Below, one piece after another: positions 1-9,520 of a stretch of 64,000 nt of DNA. How positions within the stretch are numbered: the stretch's first letter is position 1; the number at the start of each line of letters is the position of its first letter. The stretch spans positions 1,801,501 through 1,865,500 of the forward strand of contig NZ_CP046509.1 of assembly GCF_009738185.1 (NCBI RefSeq). The letters run 5' to 3'. Below the pieces are notes generated by a model, which was given only the letters and a program-made list of their open reading frames with translations, did not search any database and was not told the origin of the DNA. The position numbers were made by a program, and so were the translations under genes. The DNA comes from Erwinia sorbitola (GTDB taxonomy: Bacteria > Pseudomonadota > Gammaproteobacteria > Enterobacterales > Enterobacteriaceae).

Positions 1-886
1 CCAGCAGCACCGGCAGCTTGCTGTCCTGATAAACATAACAGTTCAGTTCGGGCATTCTCAGCTTGCCCACTTTCATAGTGGCTTTCGCCGTGCGATACGA
101 TCGCTCGACGCCGCCAGATCCCGGAAAAAAATTCCCCAGCGCCAGGCGTACTTTTAGCGAACTGCCCTGTTGCAGGCGCTGATAAAGCCGATCCATCCGC
201 TGCTTATGCTCGTCAGGCTCCCAGCGTTCGGCGTGCAGGTGAGCGGGGCGCAGCACCACCATTTCGGTCAGCGAGACAATCGCCATTAAATCATCCTGCC
301 CGGTTTCGAGCAGCAGTGACTGTAGTTGTTGCAGCTCACTCATTGCGCTGGTGACGCCCAGCTGGCCGCTTTCAAGCTCAACCACCATTGCCACGCGTGG
401 CCGTTGCAGATCAACCCCAAGACGCTGTGCCCACTCGGTGGCGGTGGCGGCATTGCCGGTATTGCGGATCAGGCTTAACACCAGCTCCTCACGCAGACGG
501 CTGTTATGTGCCAGTAGTTGCAGCAGGCGTGCCTGTTCCAGCATCATTTCTGCTGTCATGCGCACCAGCTCGCCATACTGCATTAATCCCTGCGGATTAC
601 CGGTGAGGCCGATTACGCCGACAATCTGATTATTAAGCTTGAGTGGCAGGTTGATACCGGGTTTGACCCCGTGAAGAGAGTGCATCGATGCATCATCAAT
701 AGTCACCACGCGCTGCTGGGTTAAGGCTAACAGCGCACCTTCGTGCATTTCTCCGATGCGCGCCGGATCGCCGCTGCCAATAATGCGTCCGTTGGCGCCC
801 ATCACATTGACGTTGCAGTGGATGATTTGCATGGTTCTGTCGACGATGGAACAGGCAAGCCTGGCATCGAACAGAGATTCACTCAT
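1..886 (-). CDS. CdaR-like sugar-diacid / glycerate operon regulator (3' part missing at window edge)
   Basis: Transcriptional regulator of the CdaR family, which in enterics senses D-glycerate and activates galactarate, glucarate and glycerate genes. The 295 codons visible begin at the ATG ending at 886 and run off the window, so about the last quarter (the PucR-type C-terminal helix-turn-helix) is missing. The N-terminal half shows the sugar-diacid recognition domain: a block near residues 15-45 with RTMQIIHCNVNVMG, GSGDPARIG and HEGA, followed by conserved PGINLPL and GVIGLTG. It is the last gene of a minus-strand run after permease, glycerate kinase and pyruvate kinase, with a 91-bp gap to the pyruvate kinase stop, so it is probably co-transcribed and autoregulated. 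That it responds to glycerate here is inferred from its neighbours. Confidence 0.85.
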   Translation of the reverse strand, partial: MSESLFDARLACSIVDRTMQIIHCNVNVMGANGRIIGSGDPARIGEMHEGALLALTQQRVVTIDDASMHSLHGVKPGINLPLKLNNQIVGVIGLTGNPQGLMQYGELVRMTAEMMLEQARLLQLLAHNSRLREELVLSLIRNTGNAATATEWAQRLGVDLQRPRVAMVVELESGQLGVTSAMSELQQLQSLLLETGQDDLMAIVSLTEMVVLRPAHLHAERWEPDEHKQRMDRLYQRLQQGSSLKVRLALGNFFPGSGGVERSYRTAKATMKVGKLRMPELNCYVYQDSKLPVLL

Positions 887-977
887 TGATTCACTCCGGA
901 CAGGATCAGCTGATGTGCGCCGCGCTCCCGGATGAAGAGCGCGCGGCGCAGCGGCTCAATGCCGCAGAGGGTTTAAC

Positions 978-2420
978 TTAATCGACCAGTGAGATACGGC
1001 AGGTGTTGGCGCTGCCAACTTCGCCAACGCTGTCACCCTGAGTGACAACCACCAAATCACCCGATGACAAATACCCCTGTTCGCGCAGAATAGCGATCGC
1101 ATCCTGTACCGACTGTACGCCTTCGGCATGGCCGTTAAACAACACGGGTGTCACGCCACGGTAAAGCGCGGCCAGGTTCAGCGTGGACTGATGCCGTGAG
1201 AGGGCAAAGATAGGCAGACTTGAGGTAATACGCGACATCATGCGCGCAGTACGCCCCGACTCGGTCATGGCGAGTACCGCTTTTACGCCGGTCAGGTGGT
1301 TAGCCGCATACATGGCGGACATCGCCGTCATCTCTTCAATATTGCTGAACTCGACGTCAAGGCGGTGTTTCGAGGTGGTCGTGCCGGGCACCCGCTCCGC
1401 CCCGAGGCAGATGTTATGCATCGAAGTAACGGCTTCCACCGGGTAACTGCCTGCGGCGGTTTCTGCTGAGAGCATCACCGCATCGGTGCCATCGAGCACG
1501 GCGTTGGCAACGTCCATCACCTCTGCTCGTGTCGGCATCGGGTTGGTAATCATTGACTCCATCATCTGCGTGGCAGTGATCACCACACGGTTAAGCTGGC
1601 GGGAGCGGGCAATCAGGCGTTTCTGAACCGCCACCAGCGCAGCGTCACCTATTTCTACGCCGAGATCGCCGCGCGCTACCATGATCACATCGGAGGCAAG
1701 GATCATATCGTCCATGCTCTCATCCGATGCTACTACTTCAGCACGTTCAACCTTCGCCACGATCAGCGCCTTGCAGCCCGCCTCGCGCGCCAGACGGCGG
1801 GTGAAGCGCAGGTCTTCGCCGCTGCGCGGGAATGAGACGGCAAGATAGTCGACATTCATTTTGGCGGCGGTGAGAATATCTGCTTTATCTTTTTCGGTAA
1901 GTGCATCGGCAGAGAGGCCGCCACCCAGTTTGTTAACGCCTTTATTATTCGACAGTACGCCGCCAACGGTAACTTCGGTATAAATGATCGTGCCGGCTAC
2001 GCGCAGTACACGCAGCTGAATTCGGCCATCGTCCAGCAGCAGGATATCGCCAGGTACCACATCATCCGGCAGGGATTTATAGTCGATACCCACGCGCTGG
2101 TTATCGCCCTCGCCTTTATCCAGCAGGGCATCAAGAATAAATTCATCGCCGACGGTCAGCAGGGCTTTACCCTCTTTAAACGTCGACACGCGAATTTTCG
2201 GCCCCTGGAGATCGCCTAAAATGGCTACCTGACGCCCGAGACGGCTGGCGACATCGCGCACTCGCTGTGCCCGGGCGATATGATCTTCAGCAGTACCATG
2301 AGAAAAGTTCAGCCTGACGACGTTGGCGCCGGCTTTAATGATTTTCTCCAGATTATTATCCCGGTCGGTAGCCGGGCCCAGGGTGGCAACAATTTTGGTG
2401 CGTCTTAATACTTCAGACAT
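978..2420 (-). CDS. Pyruvate kinase, PykA (type II)-like paralogue in glycerate operon
   Basis: Converts phosphoenolpyruvate and ADP to pyruvate and ATP. I chose the ATG ending at 2420, giving 480 residues, because it has an AAGGA ribosome site 8 bp upstream and matches the usual PykA N-terminus (MSEVLRRTKIVATLGPATD); an in-frame upstream ATG at 2447 has no family support. Visible motifs are RLNFSHG (36-42), GDLQGPKIR (69-77), the catalytic-lysine segment VAKVERAEV (about 220), ARGDLGVEIG and the substrate loop ITATQMMESM. All look intact, so the enzyme should be active. It resembles E. coli PykA more than PykF, but housekeeping pykA lies beside zwf in enterics, so this is probably an extra copy serving the glycerate pathway (glycerate, 2-phosphoglycerate, PEP, pyruvate). 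It sits between glycerate kinase and the CdaR-like regulator. Confidence 0.93.
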   Translation of the reverse strand: MSEVLRRTKIVATLGPATDRDNNLEKIIKAGANVVRLNFSHGTAEDHIARAQRVRDVASRLGRQVAILGDLQGPKIRVSTFKEGKALLTVGDEFILDALLDKGEGDNQRVGIDYKSLPDDVVPGDILLLDDGRIQLRVLRVAGTIIYTEVTVGGVLSNNKGVNKLGGGLSADALTEKDKADILTAAKMNVDYLAVSFPRSGEDLRFTRRLAREAGCKALIVAKVERAEVVASDESMDDMILASDVIMVARGDLGVEIGDAALVAVQKRLIARSRQLNRVVITATQMMESMITNPMPTRAEVMDVANAVLDGTDAVMLSAETAAGSYPVEAVTSMHNICLGAERVPGTTTSKHRLDVEFSNIEEMTAMSAMYAANHLTGVKAVLAMTESGRTARMMSRITSSLPIFALSRHQSTLNLAALYRGVTPVLFNGHAEGVQSVQDAIAILREQGYLSSGDLVVVTQGDSVGEVGSANTCRISLVD

Positions 2421-2542
2421 GGTCACATCCTTGGTTAAATGTCGCATTCTCTAGCTGATAGTTTGAGTTGCAGGTTCGGTGCCTGCAACCCACTGGTATA
2501 CACCCTTCTTCTCCAGATGTATTGACGTTGATTAATCAGCTA

Positions 2543-3694
2543 TTAAAAAGAAGCCATCGCTGTTTTTTTGATAAGTCGGCCAATATTTTCGCAGGTGCGT
2601 TCCATATTTGTGGCTCCTTCGGGCAACAGCGATTCTATGGTTGCTGCATGAGGAATAATACCGAAGATGGCATCAATACCTGCTTCATACAGCGAATCGA
2701 TATCATCGCCAATACTGCCCGCAACTGCAATCACCGGAACATGATGCTGCATGGCGGTTTGTGCAACGCCAAAGGGAGTTTTACCAAACCGGGTCTGAAA
2801 GTCGATACGGCCTTCACCGGTGAAGCAGAAATCCGCGCCGGCCATATGACTGGCAAGACCGCTGTATTCCACCACGATCTCAATGCCTTTACGCAGCGTG
2901 CAGCGGGTGAACGCCATCAGTCCGGCCCCCAGACCACCTGCTGCACCAGCGCCAGGTGCAGCCGCAACTTCTTTGCCCAGCTGCTGTGAGATTATCGCAG
3001 CATAGTGCGCGAGGTTACGATCAAGCTCAGTAACCATCTCCGGGGTGGCTCCTTTTTGCGGCCCGAACACTGCCGAGGCCCCCTGGGATCCACACAGTGG
3101 GTTAGTCACGTCACAGGCTACCTGAATATCAACCTGTGCCAGGCGACTGTCCAGCCCGGAAATATCAATGCGGTGTAATTCACCCAGTGCGCCACCGCCA
3201 GCAGCTAACCGCTTGCCATGGCGATCGTAGAAGCGCACACCCAGTGCCTCGGCCATTCCGGCACCGCCATCATTTGTGGCGCTGCCACCGATACCGAGGA
3301 TAATCTTTTTAATGCCTTTATCCAGGCAGGCACTAATCAGCTCCCCGGTGCCCCAGGTGGTGGTCAGCAGCGGGTTTTTGGTCTGCTGATTGACATAATG
3401 GATGCCGCTGGCCGACGCCATTTCAATCACGGCGATATCGCCGCTGCCCATAATGCCGTAACAGGCCTCAACGGGTGTACCCAGCGGGCCGGTGACCTGC
3501 TGCGTAAATATTTCGCCGCCGGTGGCGTCAATCAGCGACTGGGTGGTGCCTTCGCCGCCGTCCGCCATCGGAACATGAATATAGTTTGCGTCAGGAAATA
3601 CGCGCTTAAGGCCGGTTTCCATTGCGATGCACACCTCCTTCGCCGTCATGCTCTCTTTGAAGGAGTCAGGTGCTAATACAAAGGTCTTTTTCAT
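2543..3694 (-). CDS. Glycerate kinase (GarK/GlxK family, 2-phosphoglycerate forming)
   Basis: ATP-dependent glycerate kinase, producing 2-phosphoglycerate from D-glycerate. The chosen start (ATG ending at 3694, 383 residues) gives the family N-terminus MKKTFVLAPDSFKESMTA; the longer reading to 3745 would run into the permease gene. Key blocks are APDSFKESMTA (8-18), MADGGEGT (43-50), the glycine-rich GIGGSATNDGGAG (134-146) and a C-terminal FTGEGRID segment. The length equals that of GarK and GlxK (about 380). The gene begins 16 bp after the permease stop, so the two are surely co-transcribed, and it is followed by a pyruvate kinase. Whether it is closer to GarK or GlxK cannot be settled by eye, so no symbol is given. 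Confidence 0.93.
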   Translation of the reverse strand: MKKTFVLAPDSFKESMTAKEVCIAMETGLKRVFPDANYIHVPMADGGEGTTQSLIDATGGEIFTQQVTGPLGTPVEACYGIMGSGDIAVIEMASASGIHYVNQQTKNPLLTTTWGTGELISACLDKGIKKIILGIGGSATNDGGAGMAEALGVRFYDRHGKRLAAGGGALGELHRIDISGLDSRLAQVDIQVACDVTNPLCGSQGASAVFGPQKGATPEMVTELDRNLAHYAAIISQQLGKEVAAAPGAGAAGGLGAGLMAFTRCTLRKGIEIVVEYSGLASHMAGADFCFTGEGRIDFQTRFGKTPFGVAQTAMQHHVPVIAVAGSIGDDIDSLYEAGIDAIFGIIPHAATIESLLPEGATNMERTCENIGRLIKKTAMASF

Positions 3695-3710
3695 TGCTGG
3701 TACCTTATTC

Positions 3711-5024
3711 TTAACGTGCAAAGCCATAGAGAAGGGTCGCGACAAGCGTCATCGTCCCGCCCACCATTGCCTCATAAGGCAGTAACATCATACGTTGCCT
3801 GATACTCATATTCATGCTCTGGGCGGTGACGTGGAAGTAGTTGCCCTGAGGCAGTGAGTCAATAACAGTGGCTCCGGTGTGTACCATCACCGCTGATGCA
3901 ATCGGTGCCATGCCAATATCAGTAATAGTATGGCCGAAGGTGCTGGTAGCGAGAATTACCCCGGTGGAGGTCGAAGCGGTCGCCCCCGCCATCAGGATGC
4001 CCGAAATAGGGGCAAGGAAGGTGCCAGAAATCCCCATCAGGTGAATGAGCTGCACTACCTGGGTGGAGAGATCAGAGGCGGCAATCAGCCCGGCAATGGC
4101 ACCAGCACCGATCAGGATCAGCACGGTGGCGGTCATTTTTTCCAGGCCGGAAGTGGTGTATGCCAGCATCTTTTCTTTTTTGCCCATCGCCAGCAGCCCG
4201 ACAAAACCTGCTACCGGCAGCACATACATGGCGTCCAGCTTAAAGGAGGTCAGGGCGCTGATATGGAAGATTGAGCCGATCGGATTGACCATCAGCAGAA
4301 TGACAGCCAGCAGCGGAGCAACCACCGCTTTGCCCAGCGTTGGGTAGTGCGTCCCGTTTTTTGTAGAATCCGGGCCATAAGCGGCCGCAGCTTCGGCATC
4401 CGTGACCTTGACGCCTCTGTTTCTCAGCAGAGAGGCAACCAGTACCGTCACCAGCAGGCCGAACAGCGCGGGAATAAATCCGGCAATCATCACATCGCTC
4501 AGATTAATATGAAATCCGTTTGCCGCCGCAATAGCGTTTGGATTGGGTGAGATAATATTCCCTGCTTTCCCTCCGCCGGATAAAGCCAGCAGCAGGGCAA
4601 TTTTGGAAATGCCAATTTTATTACCAACGGAGAGTGCAATGGGTGCGACAATTAATACGGCTACCGGAATAAATACCCCAACGGCGGTAATTATCATTGT
4701 TGCCAGCGCCAGCGAAATAATCGCCTTGCTTTCGCCCATTTTCTTTACGATTGCCTGAGCAATAGTTTCTGCCGCGCCTGACTCCATCATCACACCGGCC
4801 AGGACGCCGGCCGCCAGCACGCGGATTACCGTGCCCATCACGCTTTGCGTACCGGTGGTCAGCAATGCAATGGTTTGATCAAGGCTGCCGCCGCCGATAA
4901 ATGCCCCAATAATCGCTCCCAAAAATAGCGAATAGACCGGGTTGGTTTTTTTAAGTATGAGGAAAATGGCAATAAACAGACCTGCCAGTGCCCCATACCA
5001 GGCGAGGGGTTCGGAAATATTCAT
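3711..5024 (-). CDS. GntP-family proton symporter, probable D-glycerate/gluconate permease
   Basis: Inner-membrane transporter of the GntP (gluconate:H+ symporter) family, 437 residues, with about 12 to 14 hydrophobic segments from near the N-terminus (WYGALAGLFIAIFLIL) to the C-terminal TLVATLLYGFAR. Family signatures include the GGGKAGNIISPNPNA stretch near 150-165 and the GATASTSTGVILA and GATVIDSLPQGNYFH segments in the second half. Members carry gluconate, idonate, fructuronate or glycerate. Because the next genes are glycerate kinase and pyruvate kinase, glycerate is the likely substrate, but this is inference. It is the first gene of the operon, and the 368-bp gap upstream should hold the operon promoter. 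Confidence 0.88.
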   Translation of the reverse strand: MNISEPLAWYGALAGLFIAIFLILKKTNPVYSLFLGAIIGAFIGGGSLDQTIALLTTGTQSVMGTVIRVLAAGVLAGVMMESGAAETIAQAIVKKMGESKAIISLALATMIITAVGVFIPVAVLIVAPIALSVGNKIGISKIALLLALSGGGKAGNIISPNPNAIAAANGFHINLSDVMIAGFIPALFGLLVTVLVASLLRNRGVKVTDAEAAAAYGPDSTKNGTHYPTLGKAVVAPLLAVILLMVNPIGSIFHISALTSFKLDAMYVLPVAGFVGLLAMGKKEKMLAYTTSGLEKMTATVLILIGAGAIAGLIAASDLSTQVVQLIHLMGISGTFLAPISGILMAGATASTSTGVILATSTFGHTITDIGMAPIASAVMVHTGATVIDSLPQGNYFHVTAQSMNMSIRQRMMLLPYEAMVGGTMTLVATLLYGFAR

Positions 5025-5392
5025 TTTTTGACCTCTATATTTTTATAATAGACAAAAGTCCCTGGGTTGGCGTTATGTTACGAATTAAACTTTACAATGT
5101 TATAAATAGTGAACTGACAGACTTTATTCACTGAGGATATTTTAAGCGTCAGTAAGAAATATCACTATGTGCAGTGACACAAATAAACCGTGTGATAACA
5201 GGAAATACCTGGGCGTTTGCCCAGGAGGAAGAGAGGCTTATCACAGGATGGCGCGTCGCGGTATCCGGGTTAAGAGCGGAGGAGGGGAACGCTAAACTGA
5301 AGATCACGCGCCAGCAGCGGCGCGTGATCTGGTTCACTCAGAGACAGACAATCGAGAATATTAAGATATTTTTTTATGCAGTGATCAAGCCA
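5025..5392. other. Intergenic region between GntP operon promoter and phosphatase operon end
   Basis: This 368-bp gap holds no convincing gene. The left part (about 5025-5150) is AT-rich and lies directly upstream of the minus-strand GntP permease, so it should carry the promoter and the CdaR binding site; I could not define exact -35/-10 boxes. The right part holds a strong hairpin (see terminator at 5302-5329) behind the phosphatase gene. The open frames across it are not supported by ribosome sites or family resemblance. Confidence 0.5.
5302..5329 (-). terminator. Hairpin behind the phosphatase/Afu-like operon
   Basis: Perfect 11-bp inverted repeat GATCACGCGCC / GGCGCGTGATC with a 6-base loop. 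It lies 64 bp beyond the stop of the minus-strand IMPase-family gene. On the minus strand the stem is followed by TTCAGTTTAGC, only a weak U-tract, so termination efficiency is uncertain. Confidence 0.6.
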
Positions 5393-6181
5393 CTACAGCC
5401 TGGCAATTTTCAGCAGGTCGGCTTTGGCACCCGGTGCCACCGCCAGCACGGGCGCACCGCGCAGCAGAGCTTCGCCGTCAGTATTGAATGCATGCGTCCA
5501 GCCGCCGGCCTCGTTGACCAGGCAGTAGCCTGCCAGGCAGTCCCAGGCGTGCATATAAGGTTCGTAATAGCCCACCAGCCGCCCAGCGGCGACCCAGGCG
5601 AGCATCATCGCCCCGGAACCATTACGGAAGAAGTTACCGCCCACGGCGGTGATCCCGGCAGCGATTTCACCTACGCGTTCCGGAGTGACATAGCTGTTGG
5701 CTCCAAAGCCGGTAACGTGGTTCTGCATGGTTCGTGATGGATCAACATGCAGCGGTTTGCCGTTAAGCGTGGCTCCCTGGCCGCGTGCGGAAACAAAACA
5801 CTCCTGCTGGCACGGGGCCATAATGACCCCAATCACCGGTTCGCCCTGATGAATAACGGCGATCGACACACACCAGTTCGGCATACCGTTCACAAACGGA
5901 CTGGTGCCGTCTATCGGATCCACTACCCAGGTAAAACCTGAGCTGCCAGCCTGTAAACCGAACTCTTCTCCAAGAAAACCATCATCCGGGAACGCCCGTG
6001 CAATCTGCCCGTTAATCAGCAGCTCCACTTCGCGGTCGGCAATGGATACCACGTCCTGTGCATCGCGTTTAGTTTCAATCACCAGCTGGTCACGGTGATT
6101 AAAGTATTCCAGCGCTTTGGCTCCGGCTTCGCGAGCAGCCTGTTCTGCCAGCGCCAGGCGGCGGGAAATATCTTCACTCAT
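5393..6181 (-). CDS. Inositol monophosphatase family phosphatase
   Basis: Mg2+-dependent phosphomonoesterase of the IMPase/SuhB/HisN superfamily, 262 residues. Metal- and substrate-binding motifs are complete: GEE (71-73), DPIDGT (88-93) and the C-terminal W213-D214 in MHAWDCLAG. It acts in the cytoplasm on inositol phosphates, sugar phosphates or histidinol phosphate; the sequence does not tell which. It is the last gene of a minus-strand operon after the substrate-binding protein, permease and ATPase of an AfuABC-like importer, beginning 23 bp after the ATPase stop. The context suggests that the importer brings in a phosphorylated sugar or polyol and this enzyme removes the phosphate. It differs from housekeeping SuhB in context and should be seen as a paralogue. 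Confidence 0.88.
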   Translation of the reverse strand: MSEDISRRLALAEQAAREAGAKALEYFNHRDQLVIETKRDAQDVVSIADREVELLINGQIARAFPDDGFLGEEFGLQAGSSGFTWVVDPIDGTSPFVNGMPNWCVSIAVIHQGEPVIGVIMAPCQQECFVSARGQGATLNGKPLHVDPSRTMQNHVTGFGANSYVTPERVGEIAAGITAVGGNFFRNGSGAMMLAWVAAGRLVGYYEPYMHAWDCLAGYCLVNEAGGWTHAFNTDGEALLRGAPVLAVAPGAKADLLKIARL

Positions 6182-6204
6182 ATTCAGTCCTTATTCATGC
6201 GGGA

Positions 6205-7266
6205 TCACTGGGCAATCAGCGCCAGTCCCTGAGGTTTGAAATCCACGGCGACACCGGTACCCGGAGCCAGCTGGCTTTCCATCTGTACATCGACAATAAA
6301 CAGCGCGCCCAGACCCGTTTGCACTTCATATTCAATATGGTCACCCAGCCAGGTGCTGTGGGTGATCTCACCGTTCAGCGCGCCAGCCGGATCGGTACGC
6401 AGGGTAATAAACTGCGGACGTACCGACAGCTGCGCTGCGCCAGGGCGGGCGTGAGCACCGGGAACGCGATACTCACGACTGCCGAGTGCTATCACCGCCT
6501 CTTGCCCCTCAATCCTGCGAATATCGCAGGGCAGAATATTGGCTTCACCCATAAAATCGGCAATAAACACCGATGCTGGCGACTGATACAGCTCCTGCGG
6601 CGCGCCCTGCTGGGCAATATGCCCCTCTTTCATGACAATAATCTTATCGGATACGGCGAGCGCCTCTTCCTGATCGTGGGTGACGTACACCGCGGTAAAG
6701 CCGAGACGCTGTTGCAGATCGCGGATTTCGGTACGCACACGGCGGCGCAGGCGTTCATCGAGGTTGGAGAGCGGTTCATCCAGCAGCAGCACCTGCGGCT
6801 CCAGCACCAGCGCACGCGCTACGGCAATACGCTGCTGCTGGCCGCCGGAAAGCTCTGCGGGCAGGCGCTGGCCCATACTCTCCAGCCCGACCAGCTTCAT
6901 CCCCTCACGGGCGCGATCCTGCGCCTCCTTGCGTGACAGGCCGCCAGAGAGCAGGCCATACATCACATTTTCCAGTGCGCTCATATGCGGAAATAGCGCG
7001 TAGGATTGAAACACCATCGCCACGTCACGCTCGTTGGCGGGCAGATGAGTGACATCTTTGCCGCCAATCAGGATCCGCCCGGAGCTGGGGTGCTCCAGCC
7101 CGGCCAGCAGGCGCAAAGTGGTGGTTTTACCGCAGCCAGATGGCCCGAGCAGCGTCACCAGGCTACCCGGTTCCACGGTCAGTGAGAGACCGGGCAGGGC
7201 GTTAAAGTCGCCAAACTGTTTGGTAACGTTGTCAAATACCACTGAACCGGAACGGATGGTTGTCAT
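6205..7266 (-). CDS. ABC importer ATPase, AfuC/FbpC/PotA type
   Basis: ATP-binding subunit of an ABC importer, 353 residues. Walker A is GPSGCGKTTT (41-50), the signature LSGGQQQR lies at 139-146, Walker B with LLDEP at about 160-164, and the H-loop is in YVTHDQEEA. A C-terminal TOBE-like domain (about 240-350, SVRPQFITLR) is typical of the CUT1/FbpC/PotA class. The start codon overlaps the stop of the upstream permease by 4 bp, so translation is coupled. Together with the fused permease and a periplasmic binding protein of the iron/sugar-phosphate type it forms a complete importer. Such ATPases are often auto-named as iron transporters; iron is not the favoured substrate here because of the phosphatase in the operon. 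Confidence 0.9.
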   Translation of the reverse strand: MTTIRSGSVVFDNVTKQFGDFNALPGLSLTVEPGSLVTLLGPSGCGKTTTLRLLAGLEHPSSGRILIGGKDVTHLPANERDVAMVFQSYALFPHMSALENVMYGLLSGGLSRKEAQDRAREGMKLVGLESMGQRLPAELSGGQQQRIAVARALVLEPQVLLLDEPLSNLDERLRRRVRTEIRDLQQRLGFTAVYVTHDQEEALAVSDKIIVMKEGHIAQQGAPQELYQSPASVFIADFMGEANILPCDIRRIEGQEAVIALGSREYRVPGAHARPGAAQLSVRPQFITLRTDPAGALNGEITHSTWLGDHIEYEVQTGLGALFIVDVQMESQLAPGTGVAVDFKPQGLALIAQ

Positions 7267-9497
7267 ACGGCACTCTCCTGATGTAAAGCCGGTGGCGTGG
7301 CCAGCGGGGTGGTGGCAATGCGGGTGGCGCGGCGCAGACGGCGTTCACCGACCAGCAGCTGGAAGGTGAGGATCACCGCCAGCATTACCACAATAAGTAC
7401 CGAGGAGTAGGCAATCGCCACGCCGTATTCCCCGTTTTCAACCAGCCCGACGATATACGAAGTGGCCATGTTGTACTGCGCACTGACAAGGAAAATCACT
7501 GCGCTGATTGAGGTAATCGCCCGTACAAAGGCGTATACCAGCGCCGCGCTGATCGCTGGTTTCAGCAGCGGCAGAATCACCTTACGCAGCGTACGGAAGC
7601 TGCTGGCACCGAGCGTCAGCGAGGCTTCATCCAGGCTGCGATCGAGCTGACTCATGGCGGCAATGCCTCCGCGTACGCCCACGGGCATATTGCGGAAAAC
7701 AAAGCAGGCGACGAGGATCAGCGCGGTGCCGGTGATCTCCAGCGGCGGCAGGTTGTAGGCCATAATGTAGCTGACGCCAATCACCGTGCCGGGAATGGCA
7801 AAACTGAGCATCAGCATAAACTCGAAGGTCTGACGTCCGGCAAACTTCTGTCGTACGATCAGCCACGCGGTTAGCAGGCCAACAATGGCGGTGAGCGGCG
7901 CGGCAATCAGTGCGATCTCCATTGTTGTCCAGAACGAGTTCCAGGCCACTCCGGTCCACACTATCTCTCCTGCTCCCCAGTGGAAGCCGAAGGCCCGGGC
8001 GTAGTGCGCCAGCGTCAGGCTGCTGTCCAGCCCCCAGGATTGCACAAAGCCGCCAATCAGGATCATGCCGTAGATCACCAGCGTGAACAGGCCCCAGGGG
8101 ATCACCAGCGCGTAAACGGCATAGCGCAGTCCGCGCGGTAGTCCGCAGTGCTGACCGGAGTCCCCTTTGCCGGTGACGGTGGCAAAGTTTTTACCAGACA
8201 ACCACAGGCGCTGAAGAATAAAGGCGCTGAGGGTGAAACACAGCAGGATAATCGCCAGCACTGCCGCCCGGCTCGGATCATTCTGCGCCCCGACCACTGA
8301 GAAGAAGATCTCCGTCGACAGTACGCCGTGGCTGCCGCCCAGCACCATCGGGTTACCGAAGTCCGCCATGCTTTCGATAAAGCTGATGAGAAAGGCATTA
8401 GCCAGACCAGGTGCCATCAGCGGTAGTGATACATAGCGGAAGGTGCGCCAGCGATTGGCACGCAGCGTCTGTGATGCCTCCTCCAGCGACGGGCTGACGC
8501 CCTCGACCACGCCAATCAGCACCAGGAATGCAATCGGCGTAAATGAGAGCACCTGAGCGATCCAGATCCCGGTCAGGCCGTACAGCCAGCGGCCCGGTTC
8601 GATGCCGAACAACGAGGCCAGCAGTTCGGTGACCACGCCCGCGCGGCCAAACAGCAGCATCAGCGCCAGACCAATGACAAATGGCGGCGTAATAATGGGT
8701 AGTACGGTCAGCATCCGCAGCCCTTTTTTAAACGGCAGCGGGGTGCGGGTGGCAGCCAGTGCAAATGCCAGACCAAGCAGAGTGGATCCTCCGGCGGTCA
8801 TCAGCGCCAGCCACAGAGTACGCCAGGCCGTGCCACAGCCACCGCTGCCGCTGAGGCAGCCGAGGCTCCAGATGGCCGGATCCTGAATATTGGCGATCAT
8901 CCCATCCGGTTTAAATGAGCCGTCCACATCCTGTACTGAGGCGACAAACATACTGAGCACCGGATAGAGCACGAAGGTGGTAACCAGCGCCACCAGCAGC
9001 ACAATCGCCGCGACAACAAAGGCATCACCGCGCAGCACGCCCCGTTCTGCCAGAGCAAAGGAGAAGAGCAGCAGGAAAGTAGTCAGCAGCAGGATCGCTC
9101 CGGCACCAAAGGCAGGCTGGCCGTCACTGAGTGCGCCAAACAGCTGCTCACTCCACAGCCAGTTCCAGCCGCTGTAGCCGATGGCGTGGCCCTCAAACAG
9201 TAAAAACAGTACGCCTGCGGTGCTCGCTCCCATCAGCAACCAGGAGCGGTGATTGCCGACGGGCAGCAGGCGGCCCAGCCCAGTGATCAGCAGCATCAGC
9301 ACGGCGATGGCCAGCCAGGGGCGCTGAAACAGTGCAATTTGCCACAGCGCCGGAGCCGTCTCACGTTCCTGCCAGAGCTTGCCCAGCCAGCCGAAGTCGA
9401 AAAATCCGGCTTCCAGGCTGTACCAGGGCAGGAGCAGGACAGCGAGTGCGCCCAGCACTAAGGCCCCGTCCAGGCGGCGGTTTTGAGCATTCATCAT
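7263..9497 (-). CDS. Fused two-domain ABC permease, AfuB/FbpB type
   Basis: Inner-membrane subunit, 744 residues, with two binding-protein-dependent transport domains in one chain. The first half has an N-terminal group of extra membrane segments followed by an EAA-type loop around EGVSPSLEEASQTLRANRWR; the second half has the matching loop around DRSLDEASLTLGASSFR. Such fused permeases are typical of FbpB and AfuB. It lies between the binding-protein gene upstream (58-bp gap with a strong hairpin) and the ATPase gene downstream (4-bp overlap). Unlike a simple FbpB of about 500 residues, the N-terminal extension of roughly 150-200 residues resembles the longer AfuB-like proteins. Substrate specificity cannot be read from the permease. 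Confidence 0.9.
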   Translation of the reverse strand: MMNAQNRRLDGALVLGALAVLLLPWYSLEAGFFDFGWLGKLWQERETAPALWQIALFQRPWLAIAVLMLLITGLGRLLPVGNHRSWLLMGASTAGVLFLLFEGHAIGYSGWNWLWSEQLFGALSDGQPAFGAGAILLLTTFLLLFSFALAERGVLRGDAFVVAAIVLLVALVTTFVLYPVLSMFVASVQDVDGSFKPDGMIANIQDPAIWSLGCLSGSGGCGTAWRTLWLALMTAGGSTLLGLAFALAATRTPLPFKKGLRMLTVLPIITPPFVIGLALMLLFGRAGVVTELLASLFGIEPGRWLYGLTGIWIAQVLSFTPIAFLVLIGVVEGVSPSLEEASQTLRANRWRTFRYVSLPLMAPGLANAFLISFIESMADFGNPMVLGGSHGVLSTEIFFSVVGAQNDPSRAAVLAIILLCFTLSAFILQRLWLSGKNFATVTGKGDSGQHCGLPRGLRYAVYALVIPWGLFTLVIYGMILIGGFVQSWGLDSSLTLAHYARAFGFHWGAGEIVWTGVAWNSFWTTMEIALIAAPLTAIVGLLTAWLIVRQKFAGRQTFEFMLMLSFAIPGTVIGVSYIMAYNLPPLEITGTALILVACFVFRNMPVGVRGGIAAMSQLDRSLDEASLTLGASSFRTLRKVILPLLKPAISAALVYAFVRAITSISAVIFLVSAQYNMATSYIVGLVENGEYGVAIAYSSVLIVVMLAVILTFQLLVGERRLRRATRIATTPLATPPALHQESAV

Positions 9498-9520
9498 AAC
9501 CTCGATGGTTAATTATCCGG

